The notes beneath the pieces are model-generated. The model searched no databases and had not been told where the DNA came from. It was given only the letters and a program-made list of their open reading frames with translations. A DNA stretch of 64,000 bases from Mercenaria mercenaria (taxonomy: Eukaryota > Mollusca > Bivalvia > Venerida > Veneridae), in contig NC_069367.1 in the NCBI RefSeq assembly GCF_021730395.1, forward strand, positions 3,966,501 to 4,030,500, written 5' to 3'. Below are positions 1-10,800 of the stretch, one piece after another (position 1 is the first letter of the stretch; every line of letters begins with the position of its first letter). Position numbers and translations under genes: made by a program.

Positions 1-516
1 TTAGTTTAAATCTAAAAACTTCTGTTCAAATTAATTTAAGTCACTCTAACACGTAGGTACACTTTTATACCTATAGGTACTAAATCATACCTCTACACAT
101 AAATTATATACCTGCAGGTAAAATTGGAATATATTTACCAATAGGGATAGAACTAAATGGTGATATGAAATGATTTAATTTGTGTTTAATTTCCCGTTTG
201 TTTTTGTGCTGCTTGCTTTTGTGTGATTATATGTATGATTATTGACTGTACTATACAAAGTGTTACCTACTTCTGCTTACTCGTCTCATATATGTGCTTC
301 ATTCTCTTGCTGAAAGCTTGCTTTTTAATGCGCACTTGGACTCTTTCAGCCAGGCTGCCTCAAAATCAAACTATAAGCTAGGTTAGCGAAAAATGTTTTA
401 ACACTTTTTGCTTTCCCTTATTTCTACCTTATTTTACACTTAACATGTTATATTCTTTTTTTTCAAATTATCTCAATTTACTAGGAACTTTGCTATTGGT
501 GTTTAAATATTTATTG
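1..516. other. AT-rich non-coding DNA
   Basis: No coding sequence or recognisable repeat is visible in this stretch. It is AT-rich and stops occur frequently in all frames. A repeat too diverged to see by eye cannot be excluded. Confidence 0.5.
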
Positions 517-690
517 TGGACGCATTGGTCGAGAGGGCTAAGACGCTTTCTTAGGGAGGTGAAGGACCGGGTTCGATTCCTGGCTACTACCATTGCGGTA
601 TGTCCTTGAGCAAGGCACTTTATCACGATTGCCTCAGTTGACCCAGCTGTAAATGGGTACCAGCCAATTGCTGGGGATAAGGTATAATTG
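517..690 (+). mobile_element. tRNA-derived SINE with Nin-like conserved core
   Basis: The left part looks like a tRNA-derived pol III head: a box A-like stretch (TTGGTCGAGAGGGCTAAG) and a box B-like GGTTCGATTCC about 40 bases further on. After the head comes CCTTGAGCAAGGCACTTTAT and a TGTAAATGGGTACC motif, which I recognise as resembling the conserved core of a widespread metazoan SINE group described from molluscs (Nin-type core). The unit ends just before the TTAA-flanked element. The family name is from memory and needs a library search. Confidence 0.65.
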
Positions 691-696
691 GTTTAA

Positions 697-1299
697 GGTA
701 GTTCTGCACGTTTGGATCGAAATTTTTTCTACAATGTAGAACTTGATTATACTCTGATTTTTTTTCAAAACTTCAGAATATACTTAGAAAAATCTATAAT
801 TAAAAAAGAGATGACCATGTGCTTGATTTTTTGCTAGAGTGATTTGAAAAATTTGGACCTAGCGCAATTTTTTATAATGGGAGTCTATGGAAAAATCATA
901 GCTTCCATAACATTTTCGCGAATAGAAATTTTTCTACAATGTAGATTTTAATGAAACGTCTCACAGTTGTACATAAACATATTGCCTATAATATGGTGAA
1001 ATAAAATGTATAGGTCCATTTGCTTATTTTTGAGATATTTGACCATGATTAAAGTGAACCACATATTTCAAGGTAATTCAAGACATTATTTTGAATTATT
1101 TAACGTGTCAGATGTTTTAATATCATATTCTAACTTTAGAAAGGTAGCAACAGTGCCATTGTAATAAATGTACTCACAACTTCCATTACTTCATAAAATG
1201 ATTATCATTTCCGTATGCCGAATCCAAACTTTATTCTACCTTTTCCGGATAAATGACGTTACGCCATCACTTCCGGTTTATCAAACGTGCAGAAATACC
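697..1299. mobile_element. Non-autonomous TIR element flanked by TTAA (603 bp)
   Basis: The element begins GGTAGTTCTGCACGTTT and ends with its near-perfect inverse AAACGTGCAGAAATACC (one mismatch). It is directly bounded by TTAA at 693-696 and 1300-1303. TTAA target duplication is the hallmark of piggyBac-type transposition, but the termini start with GG rather than the usual piggyBac CC, so the superfamily is open. No transposase ORF is present, so it would need mobilisation in trans. Three other TTAA-bounded elements with GG termini occur in this window. Confidence 0.6.
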
Positions 1300-1393
1300 T
1301 TAAATGTTCTTAAGTTCATAAGGTAGTTCTGCACGTTTGATAAACCGGAAGTGATGGCCGTAAGGTCATTTATCCGGAAAACGTAGAATAAAG
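1229..1393. repeat. Long inverted repeat (hairpin, about 70-bp arms)
   Basis: The left arm at 1229-1303 is inverted at about 1319-1393. Matching blocks include TTTCCGGATAAATGACGTTA, CATCACTTCCGGTTTATCAA and ACGTGCAGAAATACCTTA, read on opposite strands, with only about 15 bases of loop. The left arm doubles as the right end of the TTAA element at 697-1299, so the right arm looks like the end of a second, inverted copy of that family. Confidence 0.7.
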
Positions 1394-1482
1394 CCTGGAT
1401 ATGAAATATTGGCAACCTATGTTACATATATGAAAACTGATCTCTGTTTATAAACTTCACTTTTTGACAATGTTCCTATGAA

Positions 1483-1962
1483 AACTGGTGTTCTTCCGTA
1501 TACACTGGCACTGGTATTCTGCCATAATTGCTGGTGTTCCGCCATCGTCGCTTGAGATCTGCCGTATTCGTTATTGCTCTGTCGTATTCGCCGGTTTCTC
1601 CCATATTCTTTTCCGTCCTGCTGTATTCACTTGTGCTCTGCAGTATCCACTTGTAATCTGCGAAAATCGATGGTGTTACGCCGTTTTCACGAGCGATCTG
1701 CCGTATTCGTATATTGCCGTATTTGTTAGTGTTCTGCCGTATTCGCTGGTGTTCTGCCTTATTCGTTTGTGCTCTGTCGTATCCACTGGTGTTCTGCCTT
1801 ATTCACTGGTATTCTACAGTATTTACTGATGTATTCGTTTGTGTTCTGAAGTATTTACTAGTGTATTCACTGGTTTTCTGCCTTATTCACTGGAGTTCTA
1901 TTGTATTCACTGGTGTTCTGCCGTATTCACTGGTCTTTTGCTATATTAGCAGGTCTTCTGCC
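1483..1962 (+). repeat. 20-bp minisatellite (about 24 degenerate units)
   Basis: Degenerate tandem units of 20 bp, with a consensus close to GTATTCACTGGTGTTCTGCC. Because 20 is not a multiple of 3 and the unit lacks stops in several frames, overlapping ORFs with Tyr/Ser/Leu/Val/Phe-Cys patterns run through it. I read these as repeat artefacts, not proteins. Confidence 0.8.
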
Positions 1963-3856
1963 TAAGTGTAGGTGGGGTACTTTGGTATTGGATACTGACA
2001 GGCTCACCAGTAGTTACTTCTTCTTCTATTATCATAACCTGCAAAATAATCAGGGCTGTTATATTTCGATCTTCTCAGATCGTTCAGCACGACTTTTATG
2101 TCGTGTTATTGGTACTGTTTAGTTTCTCAACTTAAATGTTTCGGCCTGGGTGGTTCCAGTGCTTCCGCTTTCATAGCTTTGGGTATTGTATAATCACCCC
2201 TTAGATATGGTGCATGCTGTTTAATTTTGTCTTTTGGCAGTTCCTGTGATATGCAGGCTCCATAACCTCAGAACCCCTTTCTAAATTCCAGTTTGTTTAG
2301 TTCTACTCATTGTTTTCTCGTTTAGGGCAAACCCATTATTTTAACTGGGGACCATACGCCGCTTTTCATGGAATTGCATGGAAGTGTATCATTGAAGGTT
2401 CCATGTGTACCGCCGTATGAACACATCTGCGGATGTCTCTAAATTATTTTTGTACTTGTAGCATGTGTTAATGTTGAGTTCTGCTCAAACAGGGGCTAAA
2501 GGGCGTGGTCGGTAGCAAGCATTTCCACTACCGTCTATGAACAGGCTCATTCAAACCGAGCCTGCAACATTTTCGTTTTTGTCGTGTTGAGCGATCTGTT
2601 GAGTTTCCACTTTCTCTATTTTAACATACATGTATATACTCTTCTCAAATATTATAACTCAGCATTTATTCTGCATATCTGAGGCATATCAAAGGATATT
2701 CGGTATAGTTTACACAAATATTTTATGTTTGAGATAAAGAAATTCCATTAAAATAAAGCTAAGCAGTGCTATATTTTTACTTTATTTACTCATTCTACAA
2801 CAACATCCATTTTAAAAAGCAACAACACATAAAACGTATAAGCTTGTTTATACGTGTACCATTTAAACAAAGAAGAGCTGTCGGAGGGCATCAACGCTCG
2901 ACTACTCAACGGCCTAGTCAGTTGAATAGTCAGTTGAATAAATCGAAAAGGGGGCATTATTTTGATATGAAGTTATTACAATAACAATTCCAACATACAT
3001 AATCAAAGGGCAAAAGGGTTGGACAACCGATGAAGTTCTGGCAACATTGGAGACTGTCCTTCCCTTAAGCTATATATGTGATGTAAGTCACTTCTTCACA
3101 GTGAATAAGTGTGTGAAGTTTCAATCAATTCCCAAAAGTGTTTACTGAGATATCAGCTTACATACAAAAAAGCCCAAATCTGGATGTCAATAATGAAACA
3201 ATGAAATTATTGTCAAACATACGTAATTTTTCATTTTTCAGCATTTTTTGAAAATGTCTTGGGGCGAGGTACATCTCAAAACCACACTCTAATTTTCGAA
3301 ATAGGGACAAATTAAAGACTAAAACTCAGGTAGGAATGAATGATGTCAGTTTCTAAAATGCAGTTTGAAACAATTAAGATATAAATGAAATTTATGTATC
3401 AAATAATCTTTTGTTACTTTTCCAAAAAGGACTGAGATATCAAAATTTATGTCAAATGATTGTAGAACTTGATTTTGCTGTAGTTTTGTCATATTATGAT
3501 AAATAGCTTTTCCTAAGTGCGTAAAATTCATGTTAATTAAGGCATTAAAAGATACTGGTAAAATTCGAGTGAGTTGTTGGAAGATTTATGTTAACTGTAT
3601 CTATTTATCTCGAAATATGCCACCAATGTTATCTTTGATAATAACAGATTTGTTTTGAATTTATATATGATTTGTTTTGTTTTTATTTATGATTTGTTTT
3701 CTTTTTATTGATGATTTGTTTTGTATTTTGTTTATTATTACACATGTGCGCAAGTATATGATTCAATAAAAGTATATTCAAATTCAGTTAATGACAAGTC
3801 AAATAAACAATGCATTTTCGAAAGCGTGTCTTTTAAGTACAAGTATAAAAGAACTT
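1963..3856. other. Intergenic DNA upstream of gene A
   Basis: No supported coding region. At about 2470-2593 there is a dispersed repeat (GTTGAGTTCTGCTCAA, then a GGGCGTGGTCGGTAGCAAGC block and GTCGTGTTGAGCG), also seen at 46707-46833 and, more diverged, at 44755-45065. The rest is AT-rich with several T-rich simple stretches around 3650-3730. Confidence 0.5.
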
Positions 3857-3865
3857 TATATAAAA
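3857..3865 (+). promoter_or_regulatory. Possible TATA box for gene A
   Basis: TATATAAAA lies about 225 bases upstream of the chosen ATG of gene A; a second TATATAAAG-like stretch lies near 3937. A possible 3' splice site (TTTTTTTTAATTCAG, ending near 4023) means the 5' UTR may be spliced and the real promoter could lie further upstream. AT-rich DNA gives such matches by chance. Confidence 0.25.
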
Positions 3866-4089
3866 GGATCAACAGGCATGAAAAAATAAAATAAAAAGAC
3901 TGATCTACGTTTCTATACAGGTCAAATTTCTTTTATATAAAGTAAAGTTTAAAATGTTTAAAAGTATTTTGTTTTGTTTGTTCTGTAGTTGTAAACGGAA
4001 ATACGTTCTTTTTTTTAATTCAGGCTGTGGTGCTTTTTAAGTGACAACAGAAATAATGTAAATATATTGTGATATTTAAACGGACAAAT

Positions 4090-4849
4090 ATGGCTAAACG
4101 TGAAAACAGGAGATCAGACTATAGTGCTGAATTACGGGGACACTCTGTTTACGACAACAGACTGAAATACATGGACTGCAATTTAAATCAAATGTCTCAA
4201 AGTGTTTATTTTGAATTTCAGCCAAGAGATCAAGTGTATTCCTACGCGTTGGAGACAAACTTGCACGGTAATGCTTCAGATGGAAGTAACGGAACAGTAT
4301 CAACTTACGCCGAGAGCAGCGTAGGGCCTTTAAAAAACAATAATTCCCCAAATAACTATTTTCATTCTCGAAATACAAAACAGGTACCAACTACGGAGCA
4401 GAGACAGGTACCAGCAACGGAGCAGAGACAGGTACCAGCAACGGAGCAGAGACAGGTACCAGCAACGGAGCAGAGACAGGTACCAGCAACGGAGCAGAGA
4501 CAGGTACCAGCAACGGAGCAGAGACAGGTACCAACTACGGAGCAGAGACAGGTACCAACTACAGAGCAGAGACAAGGGGAGCAGAATCGGGTATCAGCTA
4601 CGGAGCAATATGTCAGCGGTCAGGGTCTTAGAGACTCCACTCAAAGTACTGGCACGACTTATGATAGAATAAATGAAACTGATATAAATGTACAAGTTGA
4701 CAGACGGATAAATAAACACGGAAACACAAAAACGCAGTCATGCGCGTTAGGAAGAGTTCTTTTGATACTAATAACCATAATAGTTTTACTAGGCGCCGGA
4801 GTCGTCTTGGTCTATGTATTTGTTATCAACAGAAACAATGCAGCTCAGT
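4090..4849 (+). CDS. Gene A exon 1: cytoplasmic tail and transmembrane segment
   Basis: I chose the ATG at 4090 (M-A-K-R-E-N-R-R) because the open frame upstream begins with no ATG. The tail is hydrophilic and carries several tyrosines (VYDN, YFEF, VYSYAL), then eight copies of Q-V-P-[AT]-T-E-Q-R. The membrane stretch has the core VLLILITIIVLLGAGVVLVY and is preceded by R/K-rich sequence, so the N-terminus should be inside. The exon ends at CAGT followed by GTAAGT, in phase 1; read-through reaches a stop four codons later. Confidence 0.8.
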
Positions 4850-7800
4850 GTAAGTATAATTAGTGTACAATAAGCTGAACATCATATCATCTGTATATAT
4901 TAAGAATAACTAATTTCTTACCTATTTACTAATCATTTAGTAAAGGTATGTCATTTGACTAGATAAACATAATTATTATATACCTATGTAAATTTTGAAA
5001 AAAAAAATCAGCTTGTATTTCACAAGTAAATATGAATAAGCTGAAAATAATTCCGTATTGTACGTTGCCGGACTACTTACATTAATATGCATGACGGCCT
5101 GACACAGTTCTATAAATAGCGCAAATAAAACTTCACTAAGTTCCATTTTAACATCGATAAACATTGAAGATTTCATTCCATAACAAAACAACCAACAAAA
5201 GGTGGAGGTATATAATAATCGGCTCTCGTGGATTTTCAAGGTCGGTTCACACTCGGAGCCTCGTGAGATCCGATCTGACAAAAATCCACTCGAGCCGAAT
5301 ACAGCATCCCTGATCGAGCTACTATTATTAAAACTCTATTTTATTGATATGGGTGAATAAGACAAACGTTCCAGTATATATAATTTTGATATTTTCTTGA
5401 TATGAAATTGAATAACAAAGCTGTTCATATCCAGCCGTTCGGGTGACACAATATCCTGAGTGATTAACACAAAAGTTGATCTGCACAGCTTGTTTAATAT
5501 TTTAGCTGGGAATAAGAAAATATATGATATAATGCTCAGTTAATATTTGTATACTATTAAGTATATTTAAGAAATAATAAGTTCCTAAACGTGGTTTATC
5601 GTAGAATAACCCGAGTTTTGAGTTCTTATGCGTAAGAATATATCACGAAGGCCGTAGGCCTGAGTGTTATATTGTTTCGCATAAGAACGAAAAACTCGGT
5701 TTATTCTAAGATAAATCACACTTTGGAACTTATTATTTCGATTCTAACACGACATACTAGTATCAAAAGTGTTAGAAAAAAAATGATAACTACATTTTAC
5801 GACCGTGCTACGCACCTGGATCGGATGACGTCATTGCACGCGAATGGTTTATTGCAGAATAACCCGAGATAGATTTTGCTCTACATGTATGTAGGTTATT
5901 TGCTGGTCGTGTTAGAATATAATTTTACTGACTTACCTATTTCGTCGACAAAAGGTAATGTTTTATTTTCATTTTAGCTCGACTATACGAAGTATATGGA
6001 GAGCTATCCTACTCAGCCCGACGTCGGCGTAAAGTTCCGCGTCCCCAATACAATTTCCTTTTTCCTCCTTATCTATCTCTGTAATTACTTGATGGGTTTC
6101 CTTTAATCGTAAAATAATTATTCCTCACTATCACCTACATCATATGGCACAAAGGTCATGACTCTCACACCCATATTTCACGAATTATCCCACTTTTTAC
6201 TGGTTGAAAGGGGTACGGCTTATTTTGACAGATCCGATGATGTCTGTCTTTGACATCCTGTTCACATGATAGAATTGTAAATGGTATTCAAAGCAATAAA
6301 TACACGGGCAAAAGTTGGTTGATGCTAACAAGTAGTAAATTTAAAACGCATTTATGTCATTTCATTTCTAAAAATTATACCTGAGTAATTGCTGTAAACG
6401 TTCTCTTTCCTAGCTTCGGATTGTGATACATTACCACAAGTGCCAAATGGCCAATCACGTGAGTCTATATCTGACCAGGGATATACTACAGCAACAGTTC
6501 GCTGTAGTCATGGATACGAACTCCATGGCAACGAAACTATGACATGTACAGAGGGCAGTTGGAGCGTGAAACCAACATGCGAACGAATTCAGTGTGGACC
6601 ATTCCCAGAAGTAGAAAACGGCAAGGTTAACGGGACAGACACAGCGTTCGAATCAACAGCAAGTATAACATGTAATCCTGGTTTTCTTGTAGAAGAATCA
6701 ACCATTACATGTTCGGGAGATGCTAACTGGAGCCCTCCCACTGGTTGTTACGAACATCCGTGCGGAATATATACACCATTTGATGATATGATGGTTGTGG
6801 AAGAGCTGACTTTGTCCAAAATGACTTTATGCTTAACATGTAAACCTGGATTGATGTTTGTCAACGGTAGTGACCAGTGTGTCACGTGCCAGAATGGAAA
6901 GTGGACGGGAAGCCCAGAATGCGAAATACCTGGTAAGTGTATAGATCTGAACTTGCCAAATAGCTGGAAATAAATGTGACGGTATGTAATGTACCTATTG
7001 TAGAATATGTAAAGAAAATGGAATAAAAAGTATATTTTGTTATGATGATCTAATTGCATGATAAAACATTTTTTCAATGTTCGGCCATTAGTACCTTAAT
7101 AATGTTCAAAAGATGATCAACAACAAATAGTTGTTGTTACTACTTTTTCACAATTTAGGTTATTCAATACAATAACACGTACTATGCAAACACATCCTTT
7201 TTTAAATCTTAGGCATTTTATGGTGTACGTGTATGTAGCCATTCAGAGTTATACAACTTGTGAATGGAAAATAATTAGAACCAGTGGTTTACCGGTACGT
7301 GAGCGTGAGAGGCAACTTTTCGGGTCTGAACACTTGGTTTTGCTGTATCTCTGTGATGCAGTTAGGTATTCAAATAAAAATTTTTGATTCCGCATCTCAT
7401 ATTCTTATAACAATGTAAATGTGATGTGAGGTCACACACCGGTAAATAGTTCTTAATTTATATGTTCTATATTAAACTGACATTTTTAAAGAGCTACCAA
7501 ACATACCTAGACCCATTTCAGAGAACAAATCCTTACCTCATTTTAAAGAGTTACGATCAAACTGATAAAAATGAAGAGAAAAGTAGGGGTCGTTTATCTT
7601 CTAACAGAGATTTCTCTTGTCACATTTGCCTACTGTAAAATCAAATCAAAATCACAATGCTGTGATGTGAAAGTGCTACTCATACTAATATGAGTTTCAC
7701 TTCACCAAATACACCTCCGCTCCCATTGTTTCCTATCAAAATGTCAAAAACACATCCACAATGACATTTAAACAGAGACCAGCTTTAAATAAAAAATAAA

Positions 7801-10800
7801 TACACGGGCAAAAGTTGGTTGATGCTAACAAGTAGTAAATTTAAAACGCATTTATGTCATTTCATTTCTAAAAATTATACCTGAGTAATTGCTATAAACG
7901 TTCTCTTTTTTAGCTTCGGATTGTGATACATTACCACAAGTGCCAAATGGCCAATCACGTGAGTCTATATCTGACCAGGGATATACTACAGCAACAGTTC
8001 GCTGTAGTCATGGATACGAACTCCATGGCAACGAAACTATGACATGTAAAGAGGGCAGTTGGAGCGTGAAACCAACATGCGAACGAATTCAGTGTGAACC
8101 ATTCCCAGAAGTAGAAAACGGCAAGGTTAACGGGACAGACACAGCGTTCGAATCAACAGCAAGTATAACATGTACTCCTGGTTTTCTTGTAGAAGAATCA
8201 ACCATTACATGTTCGGGAGATGGTAACTGGAGCCCTCCCACTGGTTGTTACGAACATCCGTGCGGAATATATACACCATTTGATGATATGATGGTTGTGG
8301 AAGAGCTGACTTTGTCCAAAATGACTTTATGCTTAACATGTAAACCTGGATTGATGTTTGTCAACGGTAGTGACCAGTGTGTCACGTGCCAGAATGGAAA
8401 GTGGACGGGAAGCCCAGAATGCGAAATACCTGGTAAGTGTATAGATCTGAACTTGCCAAATAGCTGGAAATAAATGTGACGGTATGTAATGTACCTATTG
8501 TAGAATATGTAAAGAAAATGGAATAAAAAGTATATTTTGTTATGATGATCTAATTGCATGATAAAACATTTTTTCAATGTTCGGCCATTAGTACCTTAAT
8601 AATGTTCAAAAGATGATCAACAACAAATAGTTGTTGTTACTACTTTTTCACAATTTAGGTTATTCAATACAATAACACGTACTATGCAAACACATCCTTT
8701 TTTAAATCTTAGGCATTTTATGGTGTACGTGTATGTAGCCATTCAGAGTTATACAACTTGTGAATGGAAAATAATTAGAACCAGTGGTTTACCGGTACGT
8801 GAGCGTGAGAGGCAACTTTTCGGGTCTGAACACTTGGTTTTGCTGTATCTCTGTGATGCAGTTAGGTATTCAAATAAAAATTTTTGATTCCGCATCTCAT
8901 ATTCTTATAACAATGTAAATGTGATGTGAGGTCACACACCGGTAAATAGTATTCCCTAATTTATATGTTCTATATAAAACTGACATTTTTAAAGAGCTAC
9001 CAAACATACCTAGACCCATTTCAGAGAACAAATCCTTACCTCATTTTAAAGAGTTACGATCAAACTGATAAAAATGAAGAGAAAAGTAGGGGTCGTTTAT
9101 CTTCTAACAGAGATTTCTCTTGTCACATTTGCCTACTGTAAAATCAAATCAAAATCACAATGCTGTGATGTGGGAGTGCTACTCATACTAATATGAGTTT
9201 CACTTCACCAAATACACCTCCGCTAGCATTGTTTCCTATCAAAATGTCAAAAACACATCCACAATGACATTTAAACAGAGACCAGCTTTAAATGAAAAAT
9301 AAACACACGGGCAAAAGTTGGTTGATGCTAACAAGTAGTAAATTTAAAACGCATTTATGTCATTTCATTTCTAAAAATTATACCTGAGTAATTGCTATAA
9401 ACGTTCTCTTTCCTAGCTTCGGATTGTGATACATTACCACAAGTGCCAAATGGCCAATCACGCGAGTCTATATCTGACCAGGGATATACTACAGCAACAG
9501 TTCGCTGTAGTCATGGATACGAACTCCATGGCAACGAAACTATGTCATGTACAGAGGGCAGTTGGAGCGTGAAACCAACATGCGAACGAATTCAGTGTGG
9601 ACCATTCCCAGAAGTAGAAAACGGCAAGGTTAACGGGACAGACACAGCGTTCGAATCAACAGCAAGTATAACATGTAATCCTGGTTTTCTTGTAGAAGAA
9701 TCAACCATTACATGTTCGGGAGATGGTAACTGGAGCCCTCCCACTGGTTGTTACGAACATCCGTGCGGAATATATACACCATTTGATGATATGATGGTTG
9801 TGGAAGAGCTGACTTTGTCCAAAATGACTTTATGCTTAACATGTAAACCTGGATTGATGTTTGTCAACGGTAGTGACCAGTGTGTCACTTGCCAGAATGG
9901 AAAGTGGACGGGAAGCCCAGAATGCGAAATACCTGGTAAGTGTATAGATCTGAACTTGCCAAATAGCTGGAAATAAATGTGACGATATGTAATGTACCTA
10001 TTGTAAAATATGTAAAGAAAATGGAATAAAAAGTATATGTTGTTATATATGATCTAATTGCATGATAAAACATTTTTTCAATGTTCGGCCATTAGTACCT
10101 TAATAATGTTCAAAAGATGATCAACAACAAATTGTTGTTGTTACTACTTTTTCACAATTTAGGTTATTCAATACAATAACACGTACTATGCAAACACACC
10201 CTTTTTTTAAAATCTTAGGCATTTTATGGTGTACGTGTATGTAGCCATGCAGAGTTATACAACTTGTGAATGGAAAATAATTAGAACCAGTGGTTTACCG
10301 GTACGTGAGCGTGAGAGGCGACTTTTCGGGTCTGAACACTAGGGTTTGCTGTATCTCTGTGGTGCAGTTAGGTATTCAAATAAAAATTTTGATTCCGCAC
10401 CTCATATTCATATAACAATGTAAATGTGATGTGAGGTCACACACCGGTAAACAGTTTTCCCTAATTTATATGTTCTATATAAAACTGACATTTTTAAAGA
10501 GCTAACAAACAAACCTAGACCCATTTCAGAGAATAAATCCTTACCTCATTTTAAAGAGCTACGATAAAACTGATAAAAATGAAGAGAAAAATAGGGGTCG
10601 TTTATCTTCTAACAGAGATTTCTCTTGTCACATTTTCCTTCTGTAAAATCATATCAAAATCACATTGCTGTGATATGGAAGTACTACTCATACTAATATG
10701 AGTTTCACTTCACCAAATACACCTCCGCTCCCATTTTTCCTACCAAAATGTCAAAAACACATCCACAATGAAATTTAAACAGAGACGAGCTTTAATTTAG

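Larger units (their letters stand above)
6295..10795 (+). repeat. Three tandem 1.5-kb copies, each carrying one sushi exon
   Basis: Copy 1 is about 6295-7794, copy 2 7795-9297 and copy 3 9298-10795. Each copy starts AATAAAYACACGGGCAAAAG, contains one complete sushi exon with both splice sites, and ends in a CAGAGACNAGCTTTAA stretch. Copies 1 and 2 are nearly identical over introns and exon; copy 3 has more indels and substitutions. Unit lengths are about 1500, 1503 and 1498. This is a recent in-gene exon triplication, or possibly an assembly duplication. Confidence 0.95.

Noticed and set aside
1488-2122. Overlapping ORFs of 73-113 codons
   Set aside because: They follow a 20-bp minisatellite; the protein sequence simply repeats with the unit and has no domain.
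4381-4572. CRISPR-like regular repeats (also 52077-52830)
   Set aside because: Units are contiguous without unique spacers, and the setting is an animal genome.
4094-4575. Minus-strand ORFs opposite gene A exon 1
   Set aside because: Antisense shadows of the 24-bp coding repeat; the + frame has the membrane segment, a donor site and paralogue support.
6748-8887. Identical pairs of ORFs of 109 and 67 codons in the 1.5-kb copies
   Set aside because: They lie antisense to or downstream of the sushi exons and are repeated only because the DNA is; no splice or domain support.
6295-10795. Pure assembly duplication as the cause of the sushi triplication
   Set aside because: Cannot be ruled out, but each copy has private substitutions and indels, and copy 3 is more diverged, which favours real tandem duplication.
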